A stretch of DNA of 64,000 nucleotides, from NCBI RefSeq assembly GCF_023736155.1, contig NZ_JAMLJJ010000001.1, positions 496,001 through 560,000 on the forward strand. Direction: 5' to 3'. This stretch comes from Larsenimonas salina (GTDB lineage Bacteria; Pseudomonadota; Gammaproteobacteria; Pseudomonadales; Halomonadaceae). The notes under the pieces were generated by a model. That model did not search any database, was not told where the DNA came from, and worked only from the letters and a program-made list of their open reading frames with translations. Made by a program: the position numbers and the translations under genes. Positions 27,252-36,071 of this stretch are shown in pieces. Position 1 is the stretch's first letter. Each line of letters begins with the position of its first letter.

Positions 27252-29033
27252 ATGACAACGCTTGAGCAGGCTCTGGTAGGCAATTGCAGTATCTCGGCAT
27301 TGATCGATGAGCGTGCAAGCGTTGTCTGGGCCTGCCTGCCGCGTCTGGATGATGACCCGGTCTTCTGTGCGCTGGTCAACGACGACGCTCCTGACTATGG
27401 ACGTTTTGATCTGGCCTTGAGTCATCAGACTCACGTCAAACAGCACTACGTTCGAAATACCGCCGTCCTTAGAAGCGTTCTGACCGATGAGTACGGGCAA
27501 CAGCTCGAAGTATTCGATTTCGCCCCGCGATTCGAGCAGTTCGGACGCTCGTTTCGTCCCCATACGCTGGTTCGACACGTACGTCCACTCAAGGGCTCTC
27601 CTCGCCTGGTTGTGGGCGTCTACCCGTGCGGTGAGCAGGGGCGACCGCTTCGTCAGATCACCCATGGCAGCCATCATGTTCGCTACGTTGGCGAACAGCG
27701 CACCCTACGCCTGACCAGCAATGCGCCTGTTACGGCAGTGCTCGATGCCCGGCCGTTTCTGGTCGATGGCCCCATCACGTTCCTGTTCGGTGACGATGAA
27801 ACCGTGACGGATGCCCCGGAACTGATCGGGGAGCGCTTTTTGAACAGTACCCGCCATTATTGGCAGTCCTGGGTTCGCAACCTGGCGGTTCCCTATGAAT
27901 GGCAGGACGTGGTGATTCGCTCGGCAATCACCTTGAAGCTCAATACGTTCGAGGACACCGGCGGCGTTATCGCGGCGGTCACGTCCTCGATTCCAGAAGC
28001 GCCCAACACGCCGCGCACCTGGGATTATCGTTTCTGCTGGTTGAGAGATGCCTGCTTCGTGGTCGCCGCGCTCAATCAGCTTGGCGTGACCCAGACGATG
28101 GAAGGCTTTCTTCGCTACATCATCAACATCGCAGCCGAGAGTGATGACGGCTACCTTCAGCCCGTCTACAAGCTCAATGGCCAGGCGAGACTCGATGAAA
28201 TGGTCATCGAGTCCCTGACGGGCTATCGCGGCATGGGGCCGGTTCGTTTCGGAAACGACGCCTATCATCAAGTGCAAAACGACGTCTATGGCTCGGTTAT
28301 TCTAGCGGCGGCGCACATGTTCTTTGACCGCCGCCTGCCGCGCCAGGGCGACCAGCAACTGTTTGAACAGCTCGAGCGGCTGGGGCACAAGGCTGCAAAG
28401 GTCTACGACACACCGGATGCGGGACTTTGGGAGTTTCGAGGGCGTGCAGAAGTCCATACCTTTTCCGCTGTCATGTGCTGGGCCGCCTGCAATACGCTTG
28501 CGCGGATCGCGCAGAAGCTTGGCCTGAAGGAACGTCATCAGGCCTGGGTCGAACAGGCAGACATCATGCACCGAGCAATCTGCACGCGGGCCTGGAACGC
28601 CGACAAACGCGCGTTTGCCTCTGCCTTTGGCGGCGCCGACATGGACGCCTCACTGCTGCTGCTCCATCGGCTTGGATTTATCGAGGCCAGTGACCCCCGC
28701 TTTGAACAAACCGTCGAAGCCATCGAGCGCGAGCTCAAACAGGGCGAATATTTTTACCGTTATGTTATCCCAGATGATTTTGGTGTGCCGGACGTATCCT
28801 TTACCGTATGCAACTTCTGGTACATTGACGCGCTCGTGGCGCTGGGTCGCAGTGATGAAGCTCGTACACTCTATGAGCGTCTGATCAGTCAACGCAACGC
28901 GTTCGGATTGTTATCTGAAGATATAGACCCCACAACGGGGGAGCTCTGGGGCAACATGCCCCAAACATACAGCATGGTCGGGTTGATCAATTCGGCCCGG
29001 CTGCTGAGTAAACCATGGGAGGAAGTCTTTTGA
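27252..29033 (+). CDS. Glycoside hydrolase family 15 protein (trehalase or glucoamylase type)
   Basis: A 593-residue protein with an N-terminal beta-sandwich (about 1-205) and a C-terminal alpha/alpha barrel (about 215-590). Family landmarks are TWDYRFCWLRDA (256-267), GLWEFRG with the probable general acid Glu394, and LLSEDIDP with the probable general base Glu556. The later GNMPQTYSMVGLIN segment has Met where many GH15 members have His. It has no signal peptide, so it acts inside the cell. It lies between otsB and otsA, so breakdown of trehalose or a related glucoside is the likely role; some bacterial GH15 enzymes are trehalases. Its stop overlaps the otsA TTG start (TTGA). Confidence 0.88.
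   Translation: MTTLEQALVGNCSISALIDERASVVWACLPRLDDDPVFCALVNDDAPDYGRFDLALSHQTHVKQHYVRNTAVLRSVLTDEYGQQLEVFDFAPRFEQFGRSFRPHTLVRHVRPLKGSPRLVVGVYPCGEQGRPLRQITHGSHHVRYVGEQRTLRLTSNAPVTAVLDARPFLVDGPITFLFGDDETVTDAPELIGERFLNSTRHYWQSWVRNLAVPYEWQDVVIRSAITLKLNTFEDTGGVIAAVTSSIPEAPNTPRTWDYRFCWLRDACFVVAALNQLGVTQTMEGFLRYIINIAAESDDGYLQPVYKLNGQARLDEMVIESLTGYRGMGPVRFGNDAYHQVQNDVYGSVILAAAHMFFDRRLPRQGDQQLFEQLERLGHKAAKVYDTPDAGLWEFRGRAEVHTFSAVMCWAACNTLARIAQKLGLKERHQAWVEQADIMHRAICTRAWNADKRAFASAFGGADMDASLLLLHRLGFIEASDPRFEQTVEAIERELKQGEYFYRYVIPDDFGVPDVSFTVCNFWYIDALVALGRSDEARTLYERLISQRNAFGLLSEDIDPTTGELWGNMPQTYSMVGLINSARLLSKPWEEVF
29018..29023 (+). promoter_or_regulatory. Ribosome-binding site that sets the otsA start
   Basis: GGAGGA lies 6 bases before TTG at 29030. 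The upstream ATG at 29015 is so close that its own codons contain this site, so TTG is the better start. Confidence 0.75.
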
Positions 29034-30445
29034 GTGACAAGGAACCAAACAATCGGTTGATTGTAGTCTCCAACCGGGTACCTTCACCTAAGGGTGCCGG
29101 AGGCAATCAGGGAGGATTGGCCGTCGGTGTCATGAATGCGTTGCAAAAGGCAGATGGTCTTTGGCTGGGCTGGAATGGCGAAATCGACGGCGATAACAAC
29201 GCCCAATTATCACATTACGACTTTGATGGGGTTCGCTTCGCCACGTTCCCGATCACAGAACACGATCACAAAACCTACTACACCGGGTTTTCCAACGAAA
29301 TTCTATGGCCGCTCTTTCACTACCGACCGGATAAGGTCGAATACAGCCGAGAAAGCCTTGATGGCTATCTTCGAGTCAATCAGCGCTTTGCACGCCACAT
29401 CAAGCCGCTGGTCGAGCCTGATACCCGTGTGTGGGTGCACGACTACCATCTGATCCCGCTTGGCTACTATCTACGCCAGACCAGCGTGGATGCCCCGCTC
29501 GGCTACTTCCTGCACATCCCCTTCCCTCCGTGGGATGTGGTTCGCATCTTGCCGGAATACGAAGACCTTCTCAGGTATCTGACTTCATACGACCTGATTG
29601 GGCTTCAAACCGAGATCGATCTGAAAAATCTACGCGACTGCATGGTCATGGCGCTCGATGCCAGGGATCTGGGCGATAACGTGCTCGAGGTTGAAGGTCG
29701 CCGCTTCAAGATCGCGGCGTACCCGATTTCGATCGACGTCAACGATGCCCAGGACCTTGCCAAGAAAGGCGAACAGTCCGCCACCGGCCAGCGTCTCAAG
29801 CGCTCGATCGGAGACCGCCCCCTGGTCATCGGGGTCGACCGGCTGGATTACAGCAAAGGGGTCTACAAGCGCTTTCAGGCATTCGAACGGCTGCTCGAAA
29901 ACGCCGAGCACCAGCGGGGCAATGTGGTCTTTATTCAGATTTCGCCCCCCTCACGTACCGATGTGCACGAATACGCCCAGCTTCGAAGCACGCTTGAGCG
30001 CGTGGCAGGCCATGTCAACGGTCGATTCGCCGACTACGACTGGACACCACTTCGTTACCTGAACCGGGGTTATGGCCGTGAGGCCGTGTTCGGCTTTCTA
30101 CGCCAAAGCCGGGTCGCGCTGCTGACGCCGCTGCGTGATGGCATGAACCTGGTGGCCAAGGAATACGTCGCCGCGCAGGACCCGGAGGACCCGGGCGTTC
30201 TGATCATTTCTCACCTGGCAGGCGCCTCGTGGGAGCTCAAGGACGGCGCACTGGTGTGCAACCCCTACGACATCGACGGGGTGTCCGACATGCTCGAGCA
30301 GGCACTTGCCATGCCACTTGAGGAGCGCAAGCTTCGCTGGCGGCGAATGATGGATGTGCTGGAAGCCAACGACATACATAACTGGAGCCAGAACTTTCTG
30401 GCAGAGCTTATGGAAATGAAACTCGCCAACAGCGCCTCTCAATAA
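29030..30445 (+). CDS. otsA: Trehalose-6-phosphate synthase
   Basis: A 471-residue retaining GT20 glucosyltransferase that joins UDP-glucose and glucose-6-phosphate. Visible motifs: VVSNRVPSPKGAGGNQGGLA with the N-terminal Arg and Gly loop, VHDYHLIPLG, HIPFPPWDVVRILP, GVDRLDYSKGV (donor-site Arg/Lys) and LLTPLRDGMNLVAKEYVA. The TTG start overlaps the GH15 stop, which suggests translational coupling. UDP-glucose comes from GalU. The operon order puts the phosphatase first and the synthase last, with the hydrolase between. A 15-base gap and a hairpin precede the convergent acylphosphatase hairpin region. Confidence 0.95.
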   Translation: MSDKEPNNRLIVVSNRVPSPKGAGGNQGGLAVGVMNALQKADGLWLGWNGEIDGDNNAQLSHYDFDGVRFATFPITEHDHKTYYTGFSNEILWPLFHYRPDKVEYSRESLDGYLRVNQRFARHIKPLVEPDTRVWVHDYHLIPLGYYLRQTSVDAPLGYFLHIPFPPWDVVRILPEYEDLLRYLTSYDLIGLQTEIDLKNLRDCMVMALDARDLGDNVLEVEGRRFKIAAYPISIDVNDAQDLAKKGEQSATGQRLKRSIGDRPLVIGVDRLDYSKGVYKRFQAFERLLENAEHQRGNVVFIQISPPSRTDVHEYAQLRSTLERVAGHVNGRFADYDWTPLRYLNRGYGREAVFGFLRQSRVALLTPLRDGMNLVAKEYVAAQDPEDPGVLIISHLAGASWELKDGALVCNPYDIDGVSDMLEQALAMPLEERKLRWRRMMDVLEANDIHNWSQNFLAELMEMKLANSASQ

Positions 30446-30454
30446 GGCAATTGC

Positions 30455-30483
30455 TTCACGGCCGCCGCTCAGGCGGTCGTGAA
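30455..30483. terminator. Hairpin between convergent otsA and acyP
   Basis: TTCACGGCCGCC and GGCGGTCGTGAA form a 12-bp stem with one wobble and a 5-base loop. It overlaps the last codons of acyP. There is no T run, so termination is probable only from the position and strong stem. Confidence 0.5.
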
Positions 30484-30738
30484 CGCAGCGTACTGCTCAT
30501 CGGTGTCACACTGTTTTGCAGTCAGCGCATCCACGCTGGCATGTCTTGGCCCATCGTTCAACCAGGCCCGTAACGCTTCGATGCGTTCCTCCCGGCCCTG
30601 GGCAAGCACTTCCACGCGGCCATCAGCCAGATTTTTCGCATAACCGGTCACGCCAAGCTCACGCGCCTTGAGCGCCGTTGCATGGCGAAACCCGACGCCT
30701 TGAACGTCTCCAGTGACCCACGCCTTGAAACACGCCAT
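30469..30738 (-). CDS. acyP: Acylphosphatase
   Basis: An 89-residue enzyme that hydrolyses acyl phosphates such as carbamoyl or acetyl phosphate. The first signature GDVQGVGFR carries the catalytic Arg, and the second, GYAKNLADGRVEV, carries the catalytic Asn. The start at 30738 has GGAGGA 6 bases upstream; an upstream in-frame extension to 30792 lacks a site. It is divergent from the NadM-Nudix gene and convergent with otsA. Confidence 0.93.
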   Translation of the reverse strand: MACFKAWVTGDVQGVGFRHATALKARELGVTGYAKNLADGRVEVLAQGREERIEALRAWLNDGPRHASVDALTAKQCDTDEQYAAFTTA

Positions 30739-30781
30739 CGGTTTTCCTCCTGCCCGGTATAAGCTTGAATGCCTCATTGAA

Positions 30782-30809
30782 TTGCGTCCCACGCCATAGT
30801 TGCGATAAT
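30782..30809 (+). promoter_or_regulatory. Sigma70-like promoter of the NadM-Nudix gene
   Basis: TTGCGT (30782-30787), 16-base spacer, GATAAT (30804-30809). Predicted transcription start near 30816, about 22 bases before the ATG at 30838. Confidence 0.55.
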
Positions 30810-30837
30810 GCGTGCGTTCACGCCCAAGAGAGTACCC

Positions 30838-31923
30838 ATGTCAGACAAGGACTTCGACTGCCTCGTTTTTATCGGCCGCTTCCAACCGCCACATCGTGGC
30901 CACCTCGAAGTCATTCATCAGGCGCTTGCCAAGGCACATCAGGTGATCGTGCTGGTCGGCTCGGCCTGGCAGGCTCGCTCGCTTCGAAACCCCTGGACGT
31001 TCGATGAGCGAAGCCAAATGATTCGAGCCTGCTTCAGTGATGAGGACAACGCACGACTTGAGCTGGTGCCGCTGCTTGATGCGCTCTACAACGACGATGT
31101 ATGGGTGCGCGATGTTCAGCAGAAAGTCCGAGAGCTTACGCGGGCAACGTCGCAAAAGTTGCCAAACGTCGCCCTGATCGGCGCGCAGCAATCTCAGTCG
31201 AACTACTTCCTGACCCTGTTTCCCCAGTGGCAATCAAGCAGCGTCATGCCGGTCGACGGAGTCACTTCGGAAGCCATACGCGCCCCTCTTTTCAAGAGTA
31301 TGGAAAGTGCCATGGCGTTTCTCGACACCGCCGCTGACCGTACGCTTGAAGCACCCGTTGCCAATGCCATCGAGGCGTTTCTAAGCACGCCAGCCTGGCA
31401 GGCGCTTCATCAGGAGCACCTGCTGCTCGAGGCGTATCAATCGGCGTGGCGTGATGCGCCCTATCCGCCCCTGTTCGTGACGGTCAATGCCGTGGTCGTT
31501 CAATCCGGCCATGTGCTTCTGGTCGAGCGACGCTCGGCACCCGGCGAAGGCCTTTACGCGCTGCCGGGCGGCTTCGTACAAAACCACGAGCGCCTCGAAG
31601 ACGCCTGTCTTCGAGAGCTCCGCGAACGCGTGCGGCTCAAGGTGCCTCTGCCAGTGTTGAAAGGCTCATTACGCGCCCAGCGGCTGTTCGATGAGCCGCA
31701 TCGAAGCTGGCGCGGCCGAACCCTTGCCCAGGCGTTCTACTTTGCACTTCGCCCCGAGCAGCGCCTGCCTGACGTACGCACCGGGCAATCCGGCCATCGC
31801 GCCACCTGGCTGCCTTTAGCCGAGCTCGACCCGGAGCAGCTGTTCGAGGATCATTTTTTCATCATACAAAGTTTTCTCGGCCTGCCGGCCGGATTTCGCG
31901 CCGACTCTTCACCCGGAAACTAG
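30838..31923 (+). CDS. Bifunctional NMN adenylyltransferase (NadM type) / Nudix hydrolase
   Basis: A 361-residue two-domain protein. The N-terminal nucleotidyltransferase domain (about 5-185) has GRFQPPHRGHLEVI (the HxGH-type motif), SAWQARSLRNPW, and the ISSTxxR-like segment PVDGVTSEAIRAP. The C-terminal Nudix domain (about 205-345) has the box GGFVQNHERLEDACLREL. The box is imperfect: the second Glu of the REUXEEXGU pattern is Arg and the Gly is Arg. NadM-Nudix fusions (known from Francisella and Synechocystis) couple NAD synthesis with ADP-ribose or related pyrophosphate hydrolysis. The start at 30838 is chosen from family length and the GAGAG upstream. Convergent with the LysR gene. Confidence 0.9.
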   Translation: MSDKDFDCLVFIGRFQPPHRGHLEVIHQALAKAHQVIVLVGSAWQARSLRNPWTFDERSQMIRACFSDEDNARLELVPLLDALYNDDVWVRDVQQKVRELTRATSQKLPNVALIGAQQSQSNYFLTLFPQWQSSSVMPVDGVTSEAIRAPLFKSMESAMAFLDTAADRTLEAPVANAIEAFLSTPAWQALHQEHLLLEAYQSAWRDAPYPPLFVTVNAVVVQSGHVLLVERRSAPGEGLYALPGGFVQNHERLEDACLRELRERVRLKVPLPVLKGSLRAQRLFDEPHRSWRGRTLAQAFYFALRPEQRLPDVRTGQSGHRATWLPLAELDPEQLFEDHFFIIQSFLGLPAGFRADSSPGN

Positions 31924-31943
31924 GGGGGCTTTTCGGCTTGAAA

Positions 31944-32870
31944 TCAGGCAGGCTTGGTTTCGAGAAAATCCCGGGGAAGTTTCTGCATGCGGCGCCAGAG
32001 CCGCTCGACCCCGGGCTTATGCACCAGTGAACAGCGATAAAGTCGAATTTCAAGCGGGATATCCCACTGCTCACCGCCGGCGCGTACCAGCCGTTGTGAC
32101 AGAAGCTCTTCCCGAATGCAGAATTCAGGAATCCAGGCGACCCCTGCGCCCTCGAGCGCCATGCCCTTGAGCCCCTCGGCCATGGCGGTCTCATACACCG
32201 TTTTAAGGCGCATGCGAAGTGGGTCATTTTTCAATAGCATCCGCACGCTTCGCCCCAGAAAGGCGCCCTGGGTGTAGCTTAGAAACGGGACAGCCTCGCT
32301 GCCGCTGAAGTTGAACTTGGGCGCCCCGCTGGCGTCAGGAATCGACACCGGCACCATCTTGACCTTCGCAACCGAGAAGGAAGGAAAGGCCTCGCTATCA
32401 AGCTGCATGGTCGCGTACGGGTCGTGGTAGGCAAGCATCAGATCGCAGTTGCCCTCTCGAAGTACGTGCAGCGCATCCCCAACGTTCATCGCGATCAACC
32501 GCGTGGGTAGTTCGCCCACCCCCTTTTGCAACCGCGAGATCCATTTGGGATAAAACCCGAGCGCCAGTGAGTGTGCCGCGACGATATCGAGCGCTTCGTT
32601 GGCCATCTCGAGCCCCCGCAGGTGCCCAAGGCACTCGCTGAGCTGTTCAACCATGTTGCGCGCGGTAATCACGAACAGCTGCCCTTCCGGGGTCAAATTG
32701 ACCGGTGTGGTCGAGCGATCAACCAGCTGCGCCCCGACCGCCTGCTCCAGCGAGCGGATGCGTCTACTGAACGCGGGCTGGGTAACGTGGCGCTGGCGCG
32801 CCGACGCCGAGAAGCTGCGGGTGTTGGCAAGTGCCACGAAATCTTCTAGCCACTTTGTTTCCAGATTCAC
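31944..32870 (-). CDS. LysR-family transcriptional regulator, HypT/YjiE-like
   Basis: A 308-residue regulator with an N-terminal winged helix-turn-helix (about 5-65, SFSASARQRHVTQPAFSRRIRSLE as two segments around residue 20-42) and a C-terminal effector domain (about 90-300). The N-terminal NLETKWLEDF and the AAHSLALGFYP region closely resemble E. coli YjiE/HypT, which senses hypochlorite through Met oxidation, so a role in oxidative-stress response is possible. The target genes are unknown; its neighbours are cls (33 bases upstream on the same strand) and the convergent NadM-Nudix gene. Confidence 0.88.
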   Translation of the reverse strand: MNLETKWLEDFVALANTRSFSASARQRHVTQPAFSRRIRSLEQAVGAQLVDRSTTPVNLTPEGQLFVITARNMVEQLSECLGHLRGLEMANEALDIVAAHSLALGFYPKWISRLQKGVGELPTRLIAMNVGDALHVLREGNCDLMLAYHDPYATMQLDSEAFPSFSVAKVKMVPVSIPDASGAPKFNFSGSEAVPFLSYTQGAFLGRSVRMLLKNDPLRMRLKTVYETAMAEGLKGMALEGAGVAWIPEFCIREELLSQRLVRAGGEQWDIPLEIRLYRCSLVHKPGVERLWRRMQKLPRDFLETKPA

Positions 32871-32903
32871 ACGGATTCCCCAATTAACGCGTTCCCGCCA
32901 GGG

Positions 32904-34325
32904 CTATTGAATGGGTGCTGCAAGATACGCCGCCCTCGACAGCATCTTTCGCCAGAACGGGCGTGACTGAATTTCCTCGATCGATACCGGCCGGCTGGCC
33001 TTGAAGTCTTCAAGCAGCATGGTTTCGACCTGGGCTGCGAATACCGGTGAAGGAATGTACGCCGTGACCTCGAAGTTGAGCCTGAACGAGCGATTATCAA
33101 GGTTGACCGTACCGACTGCGGCGCATTCCTGATCGATTAAAAACACTTTCTGATGTAAAAACCCCGGCTGATAACGGTATATTTTCACACCCGCAGCAAT
33201 CATGTCCGGCAGGAATGAAAACGCGGACAAAAACACCAGCAAGTGATCAGGATGCTCGGGCAACAGCACGCGAACATCGATGCCTCTCAGTGCGGCAAGC
33301 TTGAGCGCATCTCGTACTCCCTGATCCGGCACGAAATACGGGGTCGCCACCCAAAAGCGCTCACGGGCGCCGTGAATGGCCTGTTGCACCATCAAACTGG
33401 CGGTTTCCTGATGATCGGCAGGGCCTGAGGGAACGATCACCACGTGCTGATCGGCCTCGGTCAGCTGCGCCTGCCAATTCAGTGAAAGGATATTGCCGGT
33501 CGCCCAGTGCCAGTCTTCCCAGAACGCCTCTTGAAGGCCAAGCACCGCAGGCCCTTCGAGCTTCAAGTGTGTATCGCGCCAGTGGCCGTAGCGTTCGCTC
33601 TGATAGCGGTACTCCTCACCGACGTTCAGGCCCCCGACCCACCCTTGAATGCCATCGACGATGGTGATCTTGCGGTGGTTGCGGAAATTGACCTGAAAGC
33701 GATGACGCCAGCCCCGAGAAGAGCCAAACGCCGAGACCTCGACGCCTGCCTCCTGCAGCTCGACCAGATACGCGTCCGGCAATTTGCGACTGCCAATTTC
33801 ATCGTAGAGAAAGCACACCCGGACATCTCTATGGGCGCAGTCGATCATGGCCTGTTTCAGGGCCTGGCCGACCCGGTCGTCACGCACGATGAAAAACTGG
33901 ACCAGAACGTAGTACTGAGCGTGGCGAAGCCCCTCGAACAAGCTTTGAAATGTGGCTTCCCCATCGATCAACAGCGCCGCCTTGTTGCCTCGAGACATGG
34001 GGATCATGGCCAGACGCTCAACCGCGATCAGCCGGGCCGAGGATTCCTCCGGCTTTGAAAAGCAGGGCTCGAGATCACGCCGAAAGCGGGTCAATACCTG
34101 ACGCAACGTGGAATCCCGCTCTTCTCGCGCGGAAACGTAGCCGTAGAATCGAGGGCGGCCGAAGATCCAGTACGCCGGCAAGGCCAGATAGGGAAAGGTC
34201 AGAAGCGAAATGATCCAGGCGATCGCGCCCTGGGACGTGCGGCTCGACATCAAGGCCATAAGGGCCGAGAGTGTGCCGAGCACGTGCATGATGATGATGA
34301 TCACGCCACCGAGAATCGCGGTCAT
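32904..34325 (-). CDS. cls: Cardiolipin synthase
   Basis: A 473-residue phospholipase-D-superfamily enzyme. Two N-terminal membrane helices (about 4-24 and 34-54) precede two HKD catalytic motifs: NFRNHRKITIVDG (about 214-226) and FLHQKVFLID (about 392-401). It condenses phosphatidylglycerol into cardiolipin in the inner membrane; cardiolipin content typically rises with salinity in halophiles. The ATG at 34325 fits the family length and has GGGGAG closely upstream; longer in-frame starts to 34430 run through the downstream terminator of fumarase and are unlikely. Confidence 0.92.
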   Translation of the reverse strand: MTAILGGVIIIIMHVLGTLSALMALMSSRTSQGAIAWIISLLTFPYLALPAYWIFGRPRFYGYVSAREERDSTLRQVLTRFRRDLEPCFSKPEESSARLIAVERLAMIPMSRGNKAALLIDGEATFQSLFEGLRHAQYYVLVQFFIVRDDRVGQALKQAMIDCAHRDVRVCFLYDEIGSRKLPDAYLVELQEAGVEVSAFGSSRGWRHRFQVNFRNHRKITIVDGIQGWVGGLNVGEEYRYQSERYGHWRDTHLKLEGPAVLGLQEAFWEDWHWATGNILSLNWQAQLTEADQHVVIVPSGPADHQETASLMVQQAIHGARERFWVATPYFVPDQGVRDALKLAALRGIDVRVLLPEHPDHLLVFLSAFSFLPDMIAAGVKIYRYQPGFLHQKVFLIDQECAAVGTVNLDNRSFRLNFEVTAYIPSPVFAAQVETMLLEDFKASRPVSIEEIQSRPFWRKMLSRAAYLAAPIQ

Positions 34326-34349
34326 CGCACTCCCCATCCATGGCTCAAT

Positions 34350-34374
34350 GAAAAAAGCCAGGAAACTCCCTGGC
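34350..34374 (-). terminator. Terminator after class I fumarase
   Basis: On the minus strand GCCAGG, loop GAGTTT, CCTGGC is followed by TTTTTT. It lies about 70 bases past the fumarase stop and just upstream of the cls start. Confidence 0.85.
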
Positions 34375-34407
34375 CTGGCTGCGTGTTCTGTCTGCAACAA
34401 TACACGA

Positions 34408-34428
34408 GCGTGCCCGAAAAGGGCACGC
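34408..34428. terminator. Second hairpin after fumarase
   Basis: GCGTGCCC and GGGCACGC form a perfect 8-bp stem with a 5-base loop, 14 bases past the fumarase stop. No T run follows; it may protect the message end or act with the next hairpin. Confidence 0.5.
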
Positions 34429-34442
34429 ATCGTAAGAGCGGT

Positions 34443-35951
34443 TTAAACGCGCTCGGCAATGATTTCACGCCATTTGGCCGGGCCCGTTTGATGGACGGAC
34501 TCGCCATTGGCATCGACGGCCACCGTGACCGGCATGTCCTCGATCTCGAACTCGTAGATCGCCTCCATCCCAAGATCCTCAAAGGCAACAACGCGTGACT
34601 GCTTGATTGCCTGGGCCACCAGATACGCCGCCCCACCGACGGCCATCAGATAGGCGGCCTTGTTGTCCCGAATGGCTTCGATGGCAGCGGTGCCGCGTTC
34701 GGCCTTGCCGACCATACCGGCAAGGCCGGTCTGCTCGAGCATGGTCCGGGTGAACTTGTCCATGCGCGTGGCGGTGGTCGGCCCTGCCGGCCCAACAACC
34801 TCGTCACCGACCGGGTCGACCGGGCCGACGTAATAGATAAAGCGTCCCTTGAGATCCACCGGCAGTGATTCGCCGCGAGAGAGCATATCGACCATGCGCT
34901 TGTGCGCCGCGTCGCGCCCGGTCAGAAGCTTGCCGGACAGCAACAGGGTGTCGCCAGGCTGCCAGCTCTGAATGTCCTCGGCCGTGATCGTATCGAGATT
35001 GACGCGCTTGACGCCTTCACCCGCTTCCCAGGTGATGTCCGGCCAGTCATCGATCGAGGGGGCCGGCAGTGACGCAGCGCCGGTGCCATCGAGGGTGAAA
35101 TGCACGTGCCGGGTCGCGGCGCAGTTGGGGATGATCGCAACCGGCTTGTTGGCCGCATGGGTCGGATAGTCCTTGACCTTGATGTCGAGCACCGTGGTCA
35201 GGCCACCAAGGCCCTGGGCACCCACGCCCGTCGCATTGACCTTGTCAAAGAGCTCAAGGCGAATTTCCTCGCCGCGATTGGCTGCACCGCGCGCCTTTAA
35301 ATCCTGAATATCGATCGGATCAAGCAGCGATTCCTTGGCAAGTTGCATCGCCTTCTCGGCCGTGCCACCAATGCCGATGCCGAGCATGCCGGGTGGGCAC
35401 CAGCCCGCGCCCATCTTCGGAATCTGCTCGAGCACCCAGTCCACTACGCTGTCGGATGGATTCAGCATGGCAAACTTCGACTTGGCCTCACTGCCCCCGC
35501 CCTTCGCAGCCACATGAATCTCGACCGTATCACCAGGCACCAGCTTGTGGTGAATGATCGCCGGAGTGTTGTCCTTGGTGTTCGCTCGCTTGCCGTCGGG
35601 GTCTGCCAATACCGACGCCCGAAGGACGTTATCCGGATTCAGATAGGCCCGTCTGACGCCCTCATTGACCATATCGTCCAGGCTCATCTCGGCGTCCCAC
35701 TGTACATTCATGCCTACGTGCACGAAGACGGTGACGATGCCGGTGTCCTGACAGATCGGGCGGTGCCCGGTCGCGCACATGCGCGAATTGATCAGAATCT
35801 GGGCGATGGCGTCCCTGGCCGCCGGATTTTCTTCACGGGCGTGCGCCTCGCTCATCGCCTGAATGAAATCCTTGGGGTGATAGTAGGAAATGTATTGCAA
35901 GGCATCGGCGACGCTCTGGATGACATCGTCCTGACGGATTACGGTCGTCAA
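34443..35951 (-). CDS. Class I fumarate hydratase (iron-sulfur)
   Basis: A 502-residue class I fumarase that interconverts fumarate and malate with a [4Fe-4S] cluster. Cluster-type cysteines are seen in HRPICQDTGIVTVF (about residue 68), NCAATRHVHF and the WCPPGMLGIGIGG block; FIYYVGPVDPV and GPAGPTTATRMD are typical of the C-terminal half. The TTG start at 35951 is supported by GAGGAG 6 bases upstream. The cluster makes it oxygen-sensitive compared with class II FumC; no FumC is in the window. Monocistronic, with a terminator downstream. Confidence 0.94.
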   Translation of the reverse strand: MTTVIRQDDVIQSVADALQYISYYHPKDFIQAMSEAHAREENPAARDAIAQILINSRMCATGHRPICQDTGIVTVFVHVGMNVQWDAEMSLDDMVNEGVRRAYLNPDNVLRASVLADPDGKRANTKDNTPAIIHHKLVPGDTVEIHVAAKGGGSEAKSKFAMLNPSDSVVDWVLEQIPKMGAGWCPPGMLGIGIGGTAEKAMQLAKESLLDPIDIQDLKARGAANRGEEIRLELFDKVNATGVGAQGLGGLTTVLDIKVKDYPTHAANKPVAIIPNCAATRHVHFTLDGTGAASLPAPSIDDWPDITWEAGEGVKRVNLDTITAEDIQSWQPGDTLLLSGKLLTGRDAAHKRMVDMLSRGESLPVDLKGRFIYYVGPVDPVGDEVVGPAGPTTATRMDKFTRTMLEQTGLAGMVGKAERGTAAIEAIRDNKAAYLMAVGGAAYLVAQAIKQSRVVAFEDLGMEAIYEFEIEDMPVTVAVDANGESVHQTGPAKWREIIAERV

Positions 35952-36071
35952 GGGGCACTCCTCATCGTTTTCGTTTTAGTGGCCATACGGGCCTGATCAC
36001 GGTCAACGATTATATCCAATGCGCCACTTTCTCGCAGTCCACTTTTAGCACATCAAAATATAACGGTATAA

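Noticed and set aside
29015-29017. ATG as the otsA start
   Set aside because: The GGAGGA ribosome-binding site lies inside the first codons after it; TTG at 29030 is correctly spaced.
34326-34430. Longer N-terminus for cardiolipin synthase
   Set aside because: It would be encoded by the fumarase terminator hairpins; the ATG at 34325 gives the normal family length.
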